In this document: in pieces, positions 1 through 11,985 of the stretch
How positions within the stretch are numbered: position 1 is the stretch's first letter
Layout: every line of letters begins with the position of its first letter
Source: Lepeophtheirus salmonis
Taxonomy: Eukaryota > Arthropoda > Copepoda > Siphonostomatoida > Caligidae
DNA: 64,000 nt
Assembly: GCF_016086655.4 (NCBI RefSeq)
Contig: NC_052134.2
Location: forward strand, 1,116,001-1,180,000
Direction of reading: 5' to 3'
Program-made: the position numbers and the translations under genes
Notes under the pieces: model-generated
Told to the model about the DNA's origin: nothing
The model's input: the letters and a program-made list of their open reading frames with translations, nothing else
Database searches by the model: none

Positions 1-1618
1 TACAGGATAGGCAATGCCAAAAAGTTTAGGTCATTAAATAGGAAATTAATATTAAATTACAATTTTTATTTATGTAATCATATATTACACAAATTTTCTA
101 TTTTTATTTATCTATTTAAAAAAAAGACCTTCCTGGGGAGAAAAAAAAATCATTTTGAAAAATAAAAAGAAACACCAATAAAAAAGTTTGCGATAAAGCT
201 TCAATATTGTATTCCTTTTTATTCTTGCAAAAATGTATCCTATTTGCTCGTTATCAAAAGGAACACAATTTTGTGTTTTGTATACTCTATACCAACATAT
301 CAGTTCAAAAGAATGATTGCGTTTTTGTCACTTTATCTCCTTTTTCTTTAATTTTTGTCCTATAATCAGTATACTTATATGTAATGTTTTGTTAATAACC
401 ATCTTTATCTTTTAAACATGAGTTTTTTCTCCATCTTTTACTTTTTTATAATTTATCTTCATTATTCTATATCTAGTTTTTTTTTTTATTTGTTAGGTAT
501 TTGAATTGAACTTAAATTCAAAGACTTGAGACTATACTACATTGATACAAATTTGAACACATTTTCTCAAATTAAATCAATTTTAAAATTGAGTAGTAAG
601 TACTTTTTAATGGGCTTGTTATAAATAACAAACTTAATTTGAGTGAGAATAAGTAACATAATATTAATGATATGTCATTGAACAATGAAGAGTTGATTGA
701 TAGAGTTAATGAATTTTGTATAACTATAACTAATCTATGCTGGACATAAAATGCTGCACAATCAAATCAGAAAATTTATTGTTATGGTCTTGAAGTGAGC
801 TTCAAATAAATCTGAGAACTCAAACTGGACTCAATAAAAATACTTAAGATTTTGGACATAAGAAAAAATACTTCAGACTTGATATAATAGACTTTAGACT
901 CTATTACGACTTGAAGTATTCTCCCACCTCTGGATAATGTTTATTCAATAAACAGTCATATTTTATAAAAATGTAAAGATATTATTTTAAAACCTTTAGA
1001 ACCGTAATTATAATCTTTATTTGTATTGATTATAAAAATTGAATATGTAGTCGTAGATATATATTATGGAACTGAAGGGTTTAAAACTTTCCATATAATT
1101 TATCCAATAGCTTACCACTCCCGTTAAATTTAAATTAAATATATAAACATATATAAACCTTCTTTTATATTACAATACAATCTGTCTTTTTACGAGTTTA
1201 TATTATAACATGCCGTCTAAGATCATGTCTGTAATAATTTGAATCTAAGTCTGGAACAGGGCTTTGTTACTTTTCTGCGTTATTTATAAAGTAACTTTGA
1301 CCCACAAGATACCGTTTGTGCCTCAATATTACTTTCAATTACGATGCTGTATATTCTTACAAAATTTTAGTGTAAAATTTTTTGCTAGAGTATATTACAA
1401 TCATTAAATGCAACTTTTGGATAAATGTTTTTGTACTTAAGAATCTCAGCTAAATATGTCTAAATATAAGAGTGAGCCAGTATAACAAAGATTATCAGCA
1501 ACTTGAAGCTGGAAATATGAAACCATACTTGGGAACAAAATCAGTTTGTATGTATATAACCACAATTTCGAAAAAAAAAGTAAAAAAAAAAGTCAATGGA
1601 CAAAATCTATATTGTGTT
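1..1618. other. AT-rich non-coding stretch
   Basis: Homopolymer A/T runs and stop codons occur in all frames. I see no gene, RNA or repeat that I can name. Confidence 0.5.
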
Positions 1619-1686
1619 GGTCTTTATTTAGAAATACAGACACCAGTCCTAAGACTGGACTTGAGAAGAAAAAGTAAATAAAGACC
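1619..1686. repeat. 68-bp hairpin with perfect 12-bp ends and a central palindrome
   Basis: Positions 1,619-1,630 (GGTCTTTATTTA) are perfectly inverted at 1,675-1,686 (TAAATAAAGACC). Between them lies a perfect 16-bp palindrome at 1,643-1,658 (CCAGTC-CTAA-GACTGG). The outer flanks (attgtgttgg on the left, gaaccaacaata on the right) continue the inversion imperfectly. The shape resembles a tiny MITE or a fold-back element. No second copy was noticed in the window, so the class is inferred from shape only. The 69-codon open frame crossing it looks fortuitous. Confidence 0.6.
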
Positions 1687-1792
1687 GAACCAACAATAAG
1701 ATAGAATGGCTTTAATATATTATCATTAGTAAAAAGTTTTTTCCACGAAGGAATAGTAATCATATATATGCGATACTTATCGGGAGAATTGC

Positions 1793-1870
1793 CCTCATTA
1801 GAGACCTGGTTCCATTAACAATATCCTAATCAATACGAATGGTATTCATTTAGACATCACTCTAATGAGG
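1793..1870. repeat. 11-bp perfect inverted repeat
   Basis: CCTCATTAGAG at 1,793-1,803 is perfectly inverted as CTCTAATGAGG at 1,860-1,870, around a 56-bp loop. It could be a fold-back or chance; the arms are short for an AT-rich genome, but they contain five G/C positions each. Confidence 0.35.
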
Positions 1871-3699
1871 TGATTATTTTTATCAATAAACAATAGGTGA
1901 TGCTAAATTTCTCATAAATGACATTTGAAATGAACAAAGTATATTTTTATACTCATTTTCCTTAAGGAAACGATAATGAGGAATATGTGGGAGTAATACC
2001 CATTGTTTTCACTTTCTGTTGGTTTAGGACCTTTGATTCTAACTATGTTCACAAATGATTATATATGAAAATAAACAAAAAATGTACTTTTATGTCAAAT
2101 AATAATGTTTTTTTTCGTGGTATTTATAAGTCCATCAATATAGAAACATTTTAAGTGCAGACTATAACATTTTTGTATACATTTCGTTTAAAATATGTTT
2201 ACATTTTGCATATTTTATTATTGTAGAACCAGTAACAACAAACTACATGTAATATAGCATATAAATATATTTAACTAAATAAAGCCTTATAAAGCGTTTA
2301 TATTGATAGCAACGATATTCATATTTACATTAATATTGAAGCCATAAATCTTTCATATTTTTGTGTTCCCCTTATTTTGTGATATGTATATATATATATA
2401 ATGCTTTTATAAGTGGATTTATTTTGCTGCTTCCCACCAAATGCTTTAGAAAAAATATCAAATCTAAAAAAAAAAACATCATTATAAAAGACTTTTCAAT
2501 CAAACAGAGACTTTAGTGTGGATTAAATTAGTATTTATGCCCATCATTAATATTTGTACATATGTATATAACTGGCTTGTCAATACAACAAGCAGCTAAA
2601 ATGATTTTTTTTTAATTATTTACAAATTAAAAACATATATATTAACGAATTATTGTTCAATTCTATTAACAAAGTATTCTGATAATACCTTAGCGAAAGC
2701 AGCAAATCGTACTTTAAACAGGAAAATTCATTGACACAATAAAAGAGTAAGACGATTTTTATATTTAATTTGTTAAATCCTATTGGTACAAAATTAAGTA
2801 GATCATATATACAGTGAGGGCTCCAAACTAAAGTTAACATTTAAAAAAGTTATATTTGTATAGGAAACCAATAATTGACTTAAATATGTGTATGAAGTAT
2901 TGGACATAACGTCAGTTTATATAATGTAAAAAAATGTATTATAAATTTTACCTGTTATTGATTTTTGTTCAAGATTGTTTTTTTAATATTTGAGTAAATA
3001 TATTGAAACATCTACTATAATTGGAAAGCCCCAAGTATCCCTCATGTTATTTTACCCCATGATTGTCAATGTTGCATTAAAAATATATTCTTAAATTGAA
3101 CTATTACTCATATTTTCTATTTTTCAGAGAGTATCTTTGATATATTTAATCAGTCTAAAATCCAAAAAAGGTATCCATTTTTCTTCAAAATATTTTTTCA
3201 AAAATATAAAATGCCATTTTTTTAAACAATACGTTATATATTAGTTATAAATTTAAATAAAAATTAACAAAGAATCATTTTCTGTTATGGTATTCCCATA
3301 TGTTATTTTTTTTTTTTTTTTTAATTAGTGTTAGATTTAAAGTAATTTTTGTAATTTCTTTATGTTTTAAATTTATTTGGATTGGCTTTGTACAATTTAT
3401 TGAACACAATTTTTTTTGGCGAAATACTGTACATTTTGGAGGAAAATAAACATCGTCATTAGATAAATTAAACTGTGTAACTCTAAAATCTTTAAAAAGT
3501 ATTCCTTTGGCACTAATGGGTGAATGATATATTAAATTTTACTATCTATTATTTTTATACAGAGTGGAGACTCAAAACTTTCATTAGCATGACTCACTTC
3601 CAAAAAGTGTGGTTTTTATAGAATCAAGATAAAACAACTTAAAACCAACTTAAGACAAGTTTAAATACTTTATTTAAACGTATATTTTAGCCAATATGT
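1871..3699. other. AT-rich non-coding stretch
   Basis: Contains a short TA microsatellite near 2,385-2,400 and a 17-T run at 3,306-3,322. Short open frames here (for example 2,616-2,840, minus) look random. Nothing else is supported. Confidence 0.5.
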
Positions 3700-3913
3700 T
3701 CACCTTTCAAAAGCAATGACAGCCTCATCAAGCCAGTAAACAGATTTGTAGCTTTTGACAATGATGGATATGTTCATGGCGTGTCAAGTTGGCCTGATGG
3801 GAGCTCAGAGATAATTTAAATTGGGATAAAAAGTGTGGAGTACATTTTTTTCCAAGGCAACCTAAACTGTAAAGTCTATGGGGTTTAAGGTCAAAGCTGG
3901 AGGAGGGCCACAT
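3700..3913 (-). pseudogene. Tc1/mariner-superfamily transposase, C-terminal remnant
   Basis: Read on the minus strand, this looks like the last ~70 codons of a DDE/D transposase. One frame opens with WPSSSFDLKP, resembling the WPPxSPDLNP motif before the third catalytic acid. An adjacent frame then gives NPIDFTV, so a frameshift lies inside the motif, and the third acid reads as Asp. The tail follows the family pattern (LNYL, then AVIAFER near 3,703-3,725, matching the usual AVIA...G end) but contains stops. No N-terminal half, first or second catalytic Asp is visible upstream (higher coordinates), so this is a truncated, inactive copy. The Asp suggests a DD37D-type or mariner-like group. Motif recognition is by eye. 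Confidence 0.6.
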
Positions 3914-6900
3914 AGAGACATTGGATAAAAGAAAACCTATTTATTTTTCTTGTGGATGTCGTTTGGTTGCATACATAAATCCTGTAATTTTACAATTATA
4001 GTAACAAAATTGTAATTGAATATTACAGCAAGTTTGCGTTCTCGCACTATTCAGAAAAGATCTTTATTCTATTTGAGCAAATAAAAATATGTTTGAAATA
4101 TTGACAACTATTTTTTGACAAAACTGATAAATTTAAGTTTGTGATACTCAACCCCATTTGTTTATATGAAACAAATAGTAACCTTCCCAAATTTGTATAT
4201 AATATGTGGTAAAACATTTGTTTAAAAGAAAACATTTAAAATTATTAACATACATACATTTTTTTTTACATAAATCTATTCGTAAAGATATACGAATACA
4301 TTAAATGGTAATATTTGGTAAAATACATTTACATTTTTTTTAAATACATCTTTGGTACTATTACTTTGGTTATATAAAGATTCACATATTTTCACATACC
4401 TCTCTGTTTTCATTTTCTTATAATTGTAAGTATTTATATTTCTTTTATATATAGTATAGTTTCTAATAACATATAAAAATCATGGTTATTTTATAAACTG
4501 GGATCAATAGTTCACAGATCAGTAAATGAAAGTAGAACATTATATATATGAATATATTTGTATAAAATATCGTTTTTTATTTGGATCATTCCACATCAAA
4601 TTGTCCAAAATAAACAGATAACTTTTTATCAGACCACTTTTGAAAATTGGATAGAAACTCAGTATACTTGTAAATTATTATGCAAAAACTCTAATACTAA
4701 TATTATAATAGTAATCAAGTGATTGTATCCCAAGATATGGAATCCTTTATTTATATAGTTTTAGGAAGAAAAAAAACTGTGGCACCTATTGAATTTATAA
4801 AATATTTTTCTGAAACGGTGGTATCATTTTTTGGAAACTTAAAAAGGAAGAAATATGTGAAAAAAAGTTTTTCGATCTTTTTTTTTAATAATAGCTAGTT
4901 TTTGACTTTAAATTTGAGCGTGTTGATCCAAAAAAAAATATTGATTAAATGGTATGTATTTTTTTCAATAAATATCTCAAGATACAAAAAATTTAACTAT
5001 GAAGTGATACCTTTTTATTTTATTTGGAGATATGTTGATTTGAAATGCTCTGTTTTTTGCTCAGCTATGTGCTGATAATTTTTAAAATATTATGTTCAAA
5101 TGATTATGTCATTCAATAGAGGGATTTGAAGTGATCTCAGTAATATTTATGTTGGTCATCTTGGGGAGATAAATTGTATAAAAAAGTCTTTTTTTTCTTC
5201 ATTAATATAGAGAAAAATGTCAAAATAATCTTAATTGTATTTGTATGTCAGAATGGGATCGACAAATAAAAGGTGTTAAACCTTTATTCTCTATCAAAAT
5301 ATATATCTCTGGCTGTATTATATATCAGGTTCTATTAGGTATATATATATATTTATCATCATATGTACACTATTATTAGAAAAATAGAATATTAATGATA
5401 TATTAGAAATGTGAAAAAGGGCACTTGTGGGCGAGCAGTAATCATTTTCAAATAACGTTTTGTTTATTTTAAAGCTGTCAAATTTTTTTTTTATTTCCAT
5501 AGAGGACATATTTTCTTGCAAAATGTACCTATATGTATGTTTTAAAAAACCCAAATTTGTTTTAAAAACAGTTCTATTCTTATTTTCTTAGTGAAAAAAT
5601 GTCACACAGTATATATTTTATACAAAATGACTTCCTGGATTCTGAATAAACAATCACCTTTTTGCTTGATTCCAAGGTCAGAAAAATGATGTCAATCATT
5701 TTTAAGCAACATGTAAAGGCAGTTTATTTCATGTACAGTGAAGTAAGACTATAACTTTATCGTAGTTTTATTCATAAGCTTGCTTATTTCCAACGTGAGT
5801 TCAACTATTGCTAACACAAGTCGAAGTAACATTTATATCTTTAGATTTCAAATCTTTTAGACCCATTAAATTAATTATTTAAGTTTTATAAGAATGAAAA
5901 AATGAAAAATATTTTTTGATTAATATTAAAGAAAATAGTGAACTATTGAATTTCAAAATGGGACCAACAAATTAAAAGATTTAAAGCTCCAGAGTCTCTA
6001 AAAAAAATGTCCCTCTAATGCCTAGTTTTTTGTATACTAGTAATAGTACCGGTATTTTCTGGAGTACTTGGCCGTAGACTGAAATATAAATTTTGCTATA
6101 AACAGTCTTTGGTGTAGACAATAAATTAATCTTTAGTTTGAGATTACATTGTGATTTATTCTCTCAAAAATTGTAACTTGTAAGAAAACCTTCGTGGATC
6201 ATCTCTTGTTCATATTTATTTAAAAAATGGTTTAAATATATAAAATGATAATTTTTTATATATTTATAAATTGCATACGTTTCTAAACACTGTTCTCTTT
6301 TGTTTTAATATATGAGAGGTCTGATTGAACCATATGGTCTTCTTAAAAAAATTTCATCAAAAATTAATTCATTTCATATCAAGTCATGCATTTAAAACAC
6401 TACATCAAGTAAAATCTTAAACCTTTGTTTACATTTCTTAAAAAATATTGGTAGTAAAGTTCTATTTCTTTCTCCCAAATTTTGCATGCAAAAACGATAA
6501 CAATTTTGTTGGTAGTGGAGTCAATTGTTAAAAAAAAAATTCTTATATTTATAGTGTTTGTTATGATATAGTAGTTTAAATTAAGATTGTTGTTATATTT
6601 TAACAAATATCGAAAATGTGCTTTGTCATCTAATTGTGCCTTTTAAAATGTTTAATGAATTTTTTTAAATTATACTGGCAGCAACAACTATTGTTTTCAG
6701 TTTCATTTATAATCGAGCACAATGTAAAAAAAAAAAAATAATAATGATTTCGAAAAAAAATATTTCAAATAATGAATTTTAACACAAAACCTACAAAACT
6801 TCAATTTTTCACAAACAAATCACAAATATTTTTTAAATTAACTTGAACGTTTGATTATTAAAATGTGTAATAAAAATATTGGGTTTGATTTGGGATTTCT

Positions 6901-7621
6901 TATATTAAAAGATAATTTATGAAAAATTATCAAACTATTTTTCCTTTTACAATAATTAAATGCTAATTCTGAATTAGTATTTAACTTATATTTATTATAT
7001 AAAAAACCGATTTTTGCAGACCCTATTATCTGAAAAGTATTTTGAAAATATAATAAGTAATTTTTGAAACATTAATTATTTTGCTGTATTATTTATGCAA
7101 TATTATTACCAGTAATCCATATTTTAGGTTTTTTAGTCAATATACTCGTATTTTTTTTATTTTTTTTTTTCATATTTTTATTTTGAAATTAAATAAAAAC
7201 ACAAAAGGAAAATGTGATTAATATTTTAATATTCGTTACTCCATATATTTTAATTGTAATCCCAAAAAAAATTTATGTTGCCTTGAGAACAATAAAAACC
7301 AACTCTTGGCCATAGACAATAACAGGTGAAGTTGGATTAAGAAAAGAGAGGTCTGCCAATTATAATTAGCATAAACTATTTTACATTCTTTGTTTTATTT
7401 TATTCAGAATAAATGTATGTGAATATTAATTTAGAAAAAATATATTATATCGCCTGTGAAAAATGAGGATAATTTGTCATGTTATATCCAGACTGAACCT
7501 TAAATACTTTAAACTGAATAAAACGTAAACGTATAATTTTATTTTTCAATAATTAGTAATTTAAAATTTTGCATAAATAATATTGAAATGAATATCATAT
7601 TAATAATCGTCAAAAAAACTC
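3914..7621. other. AT-rich stretch without recognisable gene
   Basis: About 3.7 kb of low-complexity AT-rich DNA. Several 60-80 codon open frames on the minus strand (4,047; 5,318; 6,400) are Ile/Tyr/Phe/Asn/Lys rich, as expected of random AT-rich sequence, and show no motif. Confidence 0.5.
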
Positions 7622-7840
7622 AAAGATGTCCCTTTTTGCAAAAACTACAACCTTGAGTCTCTTAGGCAAGGATCGCAGTAGGCACGGCCCGTCTCCTAGG
7701 GAATGTTGCCTTATTCCCTAATTATGCTATCTTTTAGTGCATCTACATTAGGATTGGGTTTCTTGCAGAAACTGTCCTCCAAAATGAACTAGATTTTAAA
7801 TTCTATCCGATTCAAGTTCATACTAGATTTAGACTAAAAG
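7622..7840 (-). pseudogene. Tc1/mariner-superfamily transposase, C-terminal remnant with Glu third acid
   Basis: On the minus strand, starting near 7,830, the reading MNLNRIEFKI (LNRIEF at ~7,798-7,816) resembles the [S]PDLNPIEF motif with Glu as third catalytic residue. It continues as FILEDSFCKKPNPNVDALKDSI, a pattern typical of the region after that residue (conserved HPNxxxLK). A later frame gives KRLKVVVFAK near 7,625-7,655, matching the usual RLKAVIxAKGG end. Stops and at least one frameshift separate these blocks. Catalytic Asp 1 and 2 are not seen upstream. It is a decayed fragment; the subgroup cannot be fixed from the tail alone. Confidence 0.65.
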
Positions 7841-10800
7841 TTGTTACTCCAAAAGCTAGAGAAATGAATCATACTACAAGTCTTAGAGTGAGTAACATCC
7901 TATTGTAAGGTATACATCTCTTATTTAAAGTGGTAATTGGTACATGATTTTTCAACAAAATAGAAACCAAACACCCACTGTTGTTAATTTTGTCCCCCTA
8001 AGGTACACAAATAAGATGAACTTTTTTATTATAACTTATATTATTAAACAGGTTAAAGAATATGGTAAACTTTACCAAAGTGATCTTTAATCACTCAAAA
8101 GTATGTCAATTCAAAATCAAGATAATATATTTCGTTATTTTTATGCTGCTGTTAATCTTTCTTAATACTTGTGGTAGACATATCCATACAAAAAAAGATA
8201 TTCCGCATCAATGAATATAAAAATGGACAAAATTATTTACATAGCTCATATTTCACGTCAATTTTTTGCAACGGCAAGCACGAAAATATAAAGTTCTTTA
8301 ATCTACAGTAATAAATTTATGATGTTAATATTTTTTCTTATTTTTTTTAAAGACTCAAACCCCCTTCATCAGCTCATAAAATGTTGTCTCTCTGGGTAAT
8401 CATATCTATTTGATAAACGGCGATTTTTAATGAGAAACTTTTCTTACTTTTTTAATGTATAGGTCATTATTGTATAAAGGAAAGTGTGTTTTTGGAAATA
8501 TTTTTAAAATTATTGTGCATAAATACTGTAAATAATGTTTTGAGGAAAAAAAGTCACCTTATTCTTATGAAAATTAAGAGATATTTGTTTCTAAATTTTT
8601 TGAGATATGTGTTTGATTGTTTCTTTGTGTTACATGGAATGAAAAACATGACAATCAAATCTTAAAGTCATGTTAATCTTTTTATCCAGTAGGGAGACAT
8701 ATGTCTTAGTAGAAAGTGTTATACTCCAAAGGTTATTGTAACCAAAGAAAATGCCTTTGGGTGAGACAATTCAGGACTAGAACGTTAAGTGTTAGTCGTT
8801 TGGCTACCAGATGTATGATGTGAATGATTTTTGTATAAAAAAAAGAACGACAATAGTTATTAATTTTTTTGAGTGATACTAAATGTGCATTCTAACTCTT
8901 TTTTTTGGATTGTAAATAAAACGAAGAAATATTATAAAAATATTTTTGTGCCAAAAGGTTAAACGGCTTTTTATTCCAAAAATAATGGAATTTAAGGAGA
9001 ATGATAATGAGTATGAATGTATTATTTTCACTAGTTCTCTTTGTGAAAATCGTCATTAAGCCTTTCTTCCAATAATAAAGTACAAGAATAATTTAACTAA
9101 ATTATGCAGACAATCCTTACATACGAGCACATTGCCCCCCCCCCCTCAAATGCTAAATTCGTTAAACTTCTACAAAATAAAAATAACAAACGATAAACAT
9201 TATATTATTTTTCATCATTTATTGAAGCAGCGATCCTATTTCTGTATAGGTCAAGCTTTAAAAAATACCCTATAAATCCATAATAATATATAGATAAAAA
9301 ACAATAAATCTTGTTTGTAGAGAAGGCGGTTTGCTTCCATAATTCATTGTGTAAACGAGGGAAAAAACTGTTACTACTCCTATTTGCGAAGTAAAAGAAT
9401 ATGTATAAAAAATTTATTTAGATTTGGAATATATTTATTCAAACCAAATTCTTTTTTTTTATTGAAATAAATCAAGTACAACTATGATGCAAGCAGTTGA
9501 AAAAATTACGTACTTTCTACATTCTTTTTCTATTTGTATAATCAAATGATAATACAAAAGCTTATCTACAGGAATCTCGTTTTCCCAGGATATTTCCAGG
9601 GGTTTAGACCACAAATTCACACAAAAAAGAATTAGGTTTAAATCGAAAATAATGTATGTGATAATTACTTAAACTCTGGTGAGTGTAAAAATCCCACATA
9701 AGAGAATGTTGTAGAGCAGTATAAAATAAGGAAGAAAGTTGTGCGGAAATAACTATAAAAAATGAATTTACTATCTGCAGATTTTTTGTTTTTATAGGTT
9801 CTAAGTTGATTAATGATTTGACCAGAACACTTAATAAGAAAAATAAAATGACACATAGTATACTTCTAGAATAAGCATATTACTAAATGAAATCTTTGAT
9901 ACTAATTTAAAATCTTAGGATTTTTTTTTTTTTTAAAGCTTAGTTTACTTAAATTTTGTCGGTTGATTGTCTTTAGACTTACTTGAATTCCAAGATTTTT
10001 TTTTACTTTCTATGTTTAAAAAAATATTATTGTTTTTTAATTGGTTATAATTTAAGGAATGATAAGTGAAAGCTTAAAACATGTGCTTTCCGTATGTAAA
10101 AATAAAATAAATCGTAGTCTTGACAATGAAAATTATCTTTGCGAGAGAGTTGCAAGAGTAAGGAATAAAAACAAATTCCATTTCGTATATAGCAAAGATA
10201 TATTAGCAGGAATAACTCTGATTTCGATCCTCAATTCTATTGTGAGACCAACAAGGACTTTCTTTTTTTCTTTTGTGCAATCTCTCAATGTTATTCTATG
10301 TCCTTCATGAAAAAAGGCGCTAGTTATTACTTTTTATTTATATGTTCTCTCTTGAAGAATTAAATAGATAGTGTTAATTAAAAAAGCCTGTTGAGATTTT
10401 AAACGAAAATAAAACGGTCTTGCATTCTAGGATATATTTTATGGAGCTGTTATAACAAAAATATTGAAAAAAAAAAGAATAATCATGTTGCCAACTGAAA
10501 TTCTAAACAGTTATTTTATGGCCACCATTGTTTCTTTTTCTTTTTTACAGCTCCAATCATAAAAAATATTAAAACTCTGAGAGACAACAAATCTGCCAAC
10601 AAAGATAACTATTGTGATTTCTGCACAAAAGAGTATTAATAGTATCACAAATGTATTAGGAATTACCAACGTAGACCCTTTTTTTAATATACCCTTGCTA
10701 GGATTCCAGTAATTTTTACATAACTAATATGACAACTAATCATAATAAGCCTAAGATTTCTTTATTTTATTCATTTAAATGTAAAGCGATAATTCATGAC

Positions 10801-11764
10801 GAAGATTCACTTGAGATCAAGTTTAAAGTGCATGCTATAGAAATGAAATGGTATGTGCCCTGAAAAATATTATGCCCATCGAAATACCTATTACCAAAAC
10901 TACAAATAGATTTTTAACCATTATGTCACATTCAAATGTAGGAAACATAGATTAATTCGGTATATTTACGAATGTATGGATACGACAAACATACAATATA
11001 ACATCTATGTTCTTCTTAAATTATTAAATAAATATCTACAGCTTCATGGTATTTTTTATCTCATTTTGGAAGTTCACGGTATATTCAAATATATATAAAT
11101 ATATTGGTTCTTGAGGATCATAGTAACTGACAATTGTATAGGAAATGAGAAACACTAAATACTAGTAACTTATCATGGTTAATGAACTTTATTTCTATTT
11201 TTTTTTCTTGTTAAAAGTAATAATTGAGTCATGCATTCATATAAATGTAAGCATTATCCCAAATTATTATTGACTTGTAATAACTTTGAAAATATATGCA
11301 ACTACTTAGAAGAAGAAAAAAGTGGCTTGGTGTAAAAATTATGCTAATCTCTATTCATCAAATATAACAATGTGAGAATATATACTGCAAATTTAGTAGT
11401 ATACATATTAGATAATTTATAAGTATACACAAATATCTACGTAAAAGGATGGCGATAAAAAATTTCATGTACCAAATTGATGATTCAAATTTGAAATTAT
11501 TTTAAATTTAGTCAATTGTATACTTTAATCTTAAGACTAAGATAATTTTGAAAAAATGGAAAATTATGAATAGCTATGATTGTTTTTTTTTGTTTTTTGG
11601 TCGACAGTAAAGTAATTAATGGAAAGTGTGATATACTTCGTTTATTAGATTATAACAAATTTTGCATATAAAAATAGATTTAAATCTTCAAAAAATCAAT
11701 TCTTATGACACTGGAAGCAAAGTATGGCGTTTAGGGGACGCAACATAAATAAAATTAAACTTAC
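7841..11764. other. AT-rich stretch without recognisable gene
   Basis: Mostly low-complexity AT. It contains an 11-C homopolymer at 9,135-9,145. The 83-codon frame at 10,059-10,310 (+) has a mixed composition but no motif that I recognise, and its surroundings show no splice or coding pattern I would defend. Confidence 0.45.
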
Positions 11765-11985
11765 AGAGCGACGTAGCTCAATCGTCAACACATTTGGAGT
11801 TTCATTTTGTAACTCAATGAACGTTGCTTCGTACTCTTGTCATTCCTAGAGAAGGATTTTAACTTTATTTATATGAACTTCAAAGTAGATTCCTTGTTCA
11901 GATGGAGTAAATGTAATACTATAATGTTTACTAAAACTTAATGAGTGCAATTCCATCTGGCCATTAAAAAATAAATAAATATAAT
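11765..11985 (+). repeat. tRNA-derived SINE-like copy, family 1 (copy A)
   Basis: The 5' part looks tRNA-like. TAGCTCAATCGTC at 11,774-11,786 fits a pol III box A, and GCTTCGTACTC at 11,826-11,836 fits a degenerate box B about 50 bp downstream. The body that follows (from CATTCCTAGAGAA at 11,840 to GCAATTCCATCTGGCC at ~11,963) reappears at 32.0 kb with roughly two-thirds identity by eye, including ATTCCTAGAGAA, GGAGTAA.TGT.ATACTAT and CA.CTCCATCT. The AT-rich end (ATTAAAAAATAAATAAAT) would be the tail. Sharing between two dispersed loci, plus box A/B, supports a SINE family. It is an old copy. Confidence 0.65.

Noticed and set aside
9135..9145. An 11-C run followed by TCAAAT, similar to the run in the mariner (40,269)
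   Set aside because: Flanking sequence does not match mariner; both are probably independent homopolymer expansions.
10059..10310. An 83-codon plus frame as a gene
   Set aside because: No motif, no splice context and no conserved composition; one such frame is expected by chance in 64 kb.
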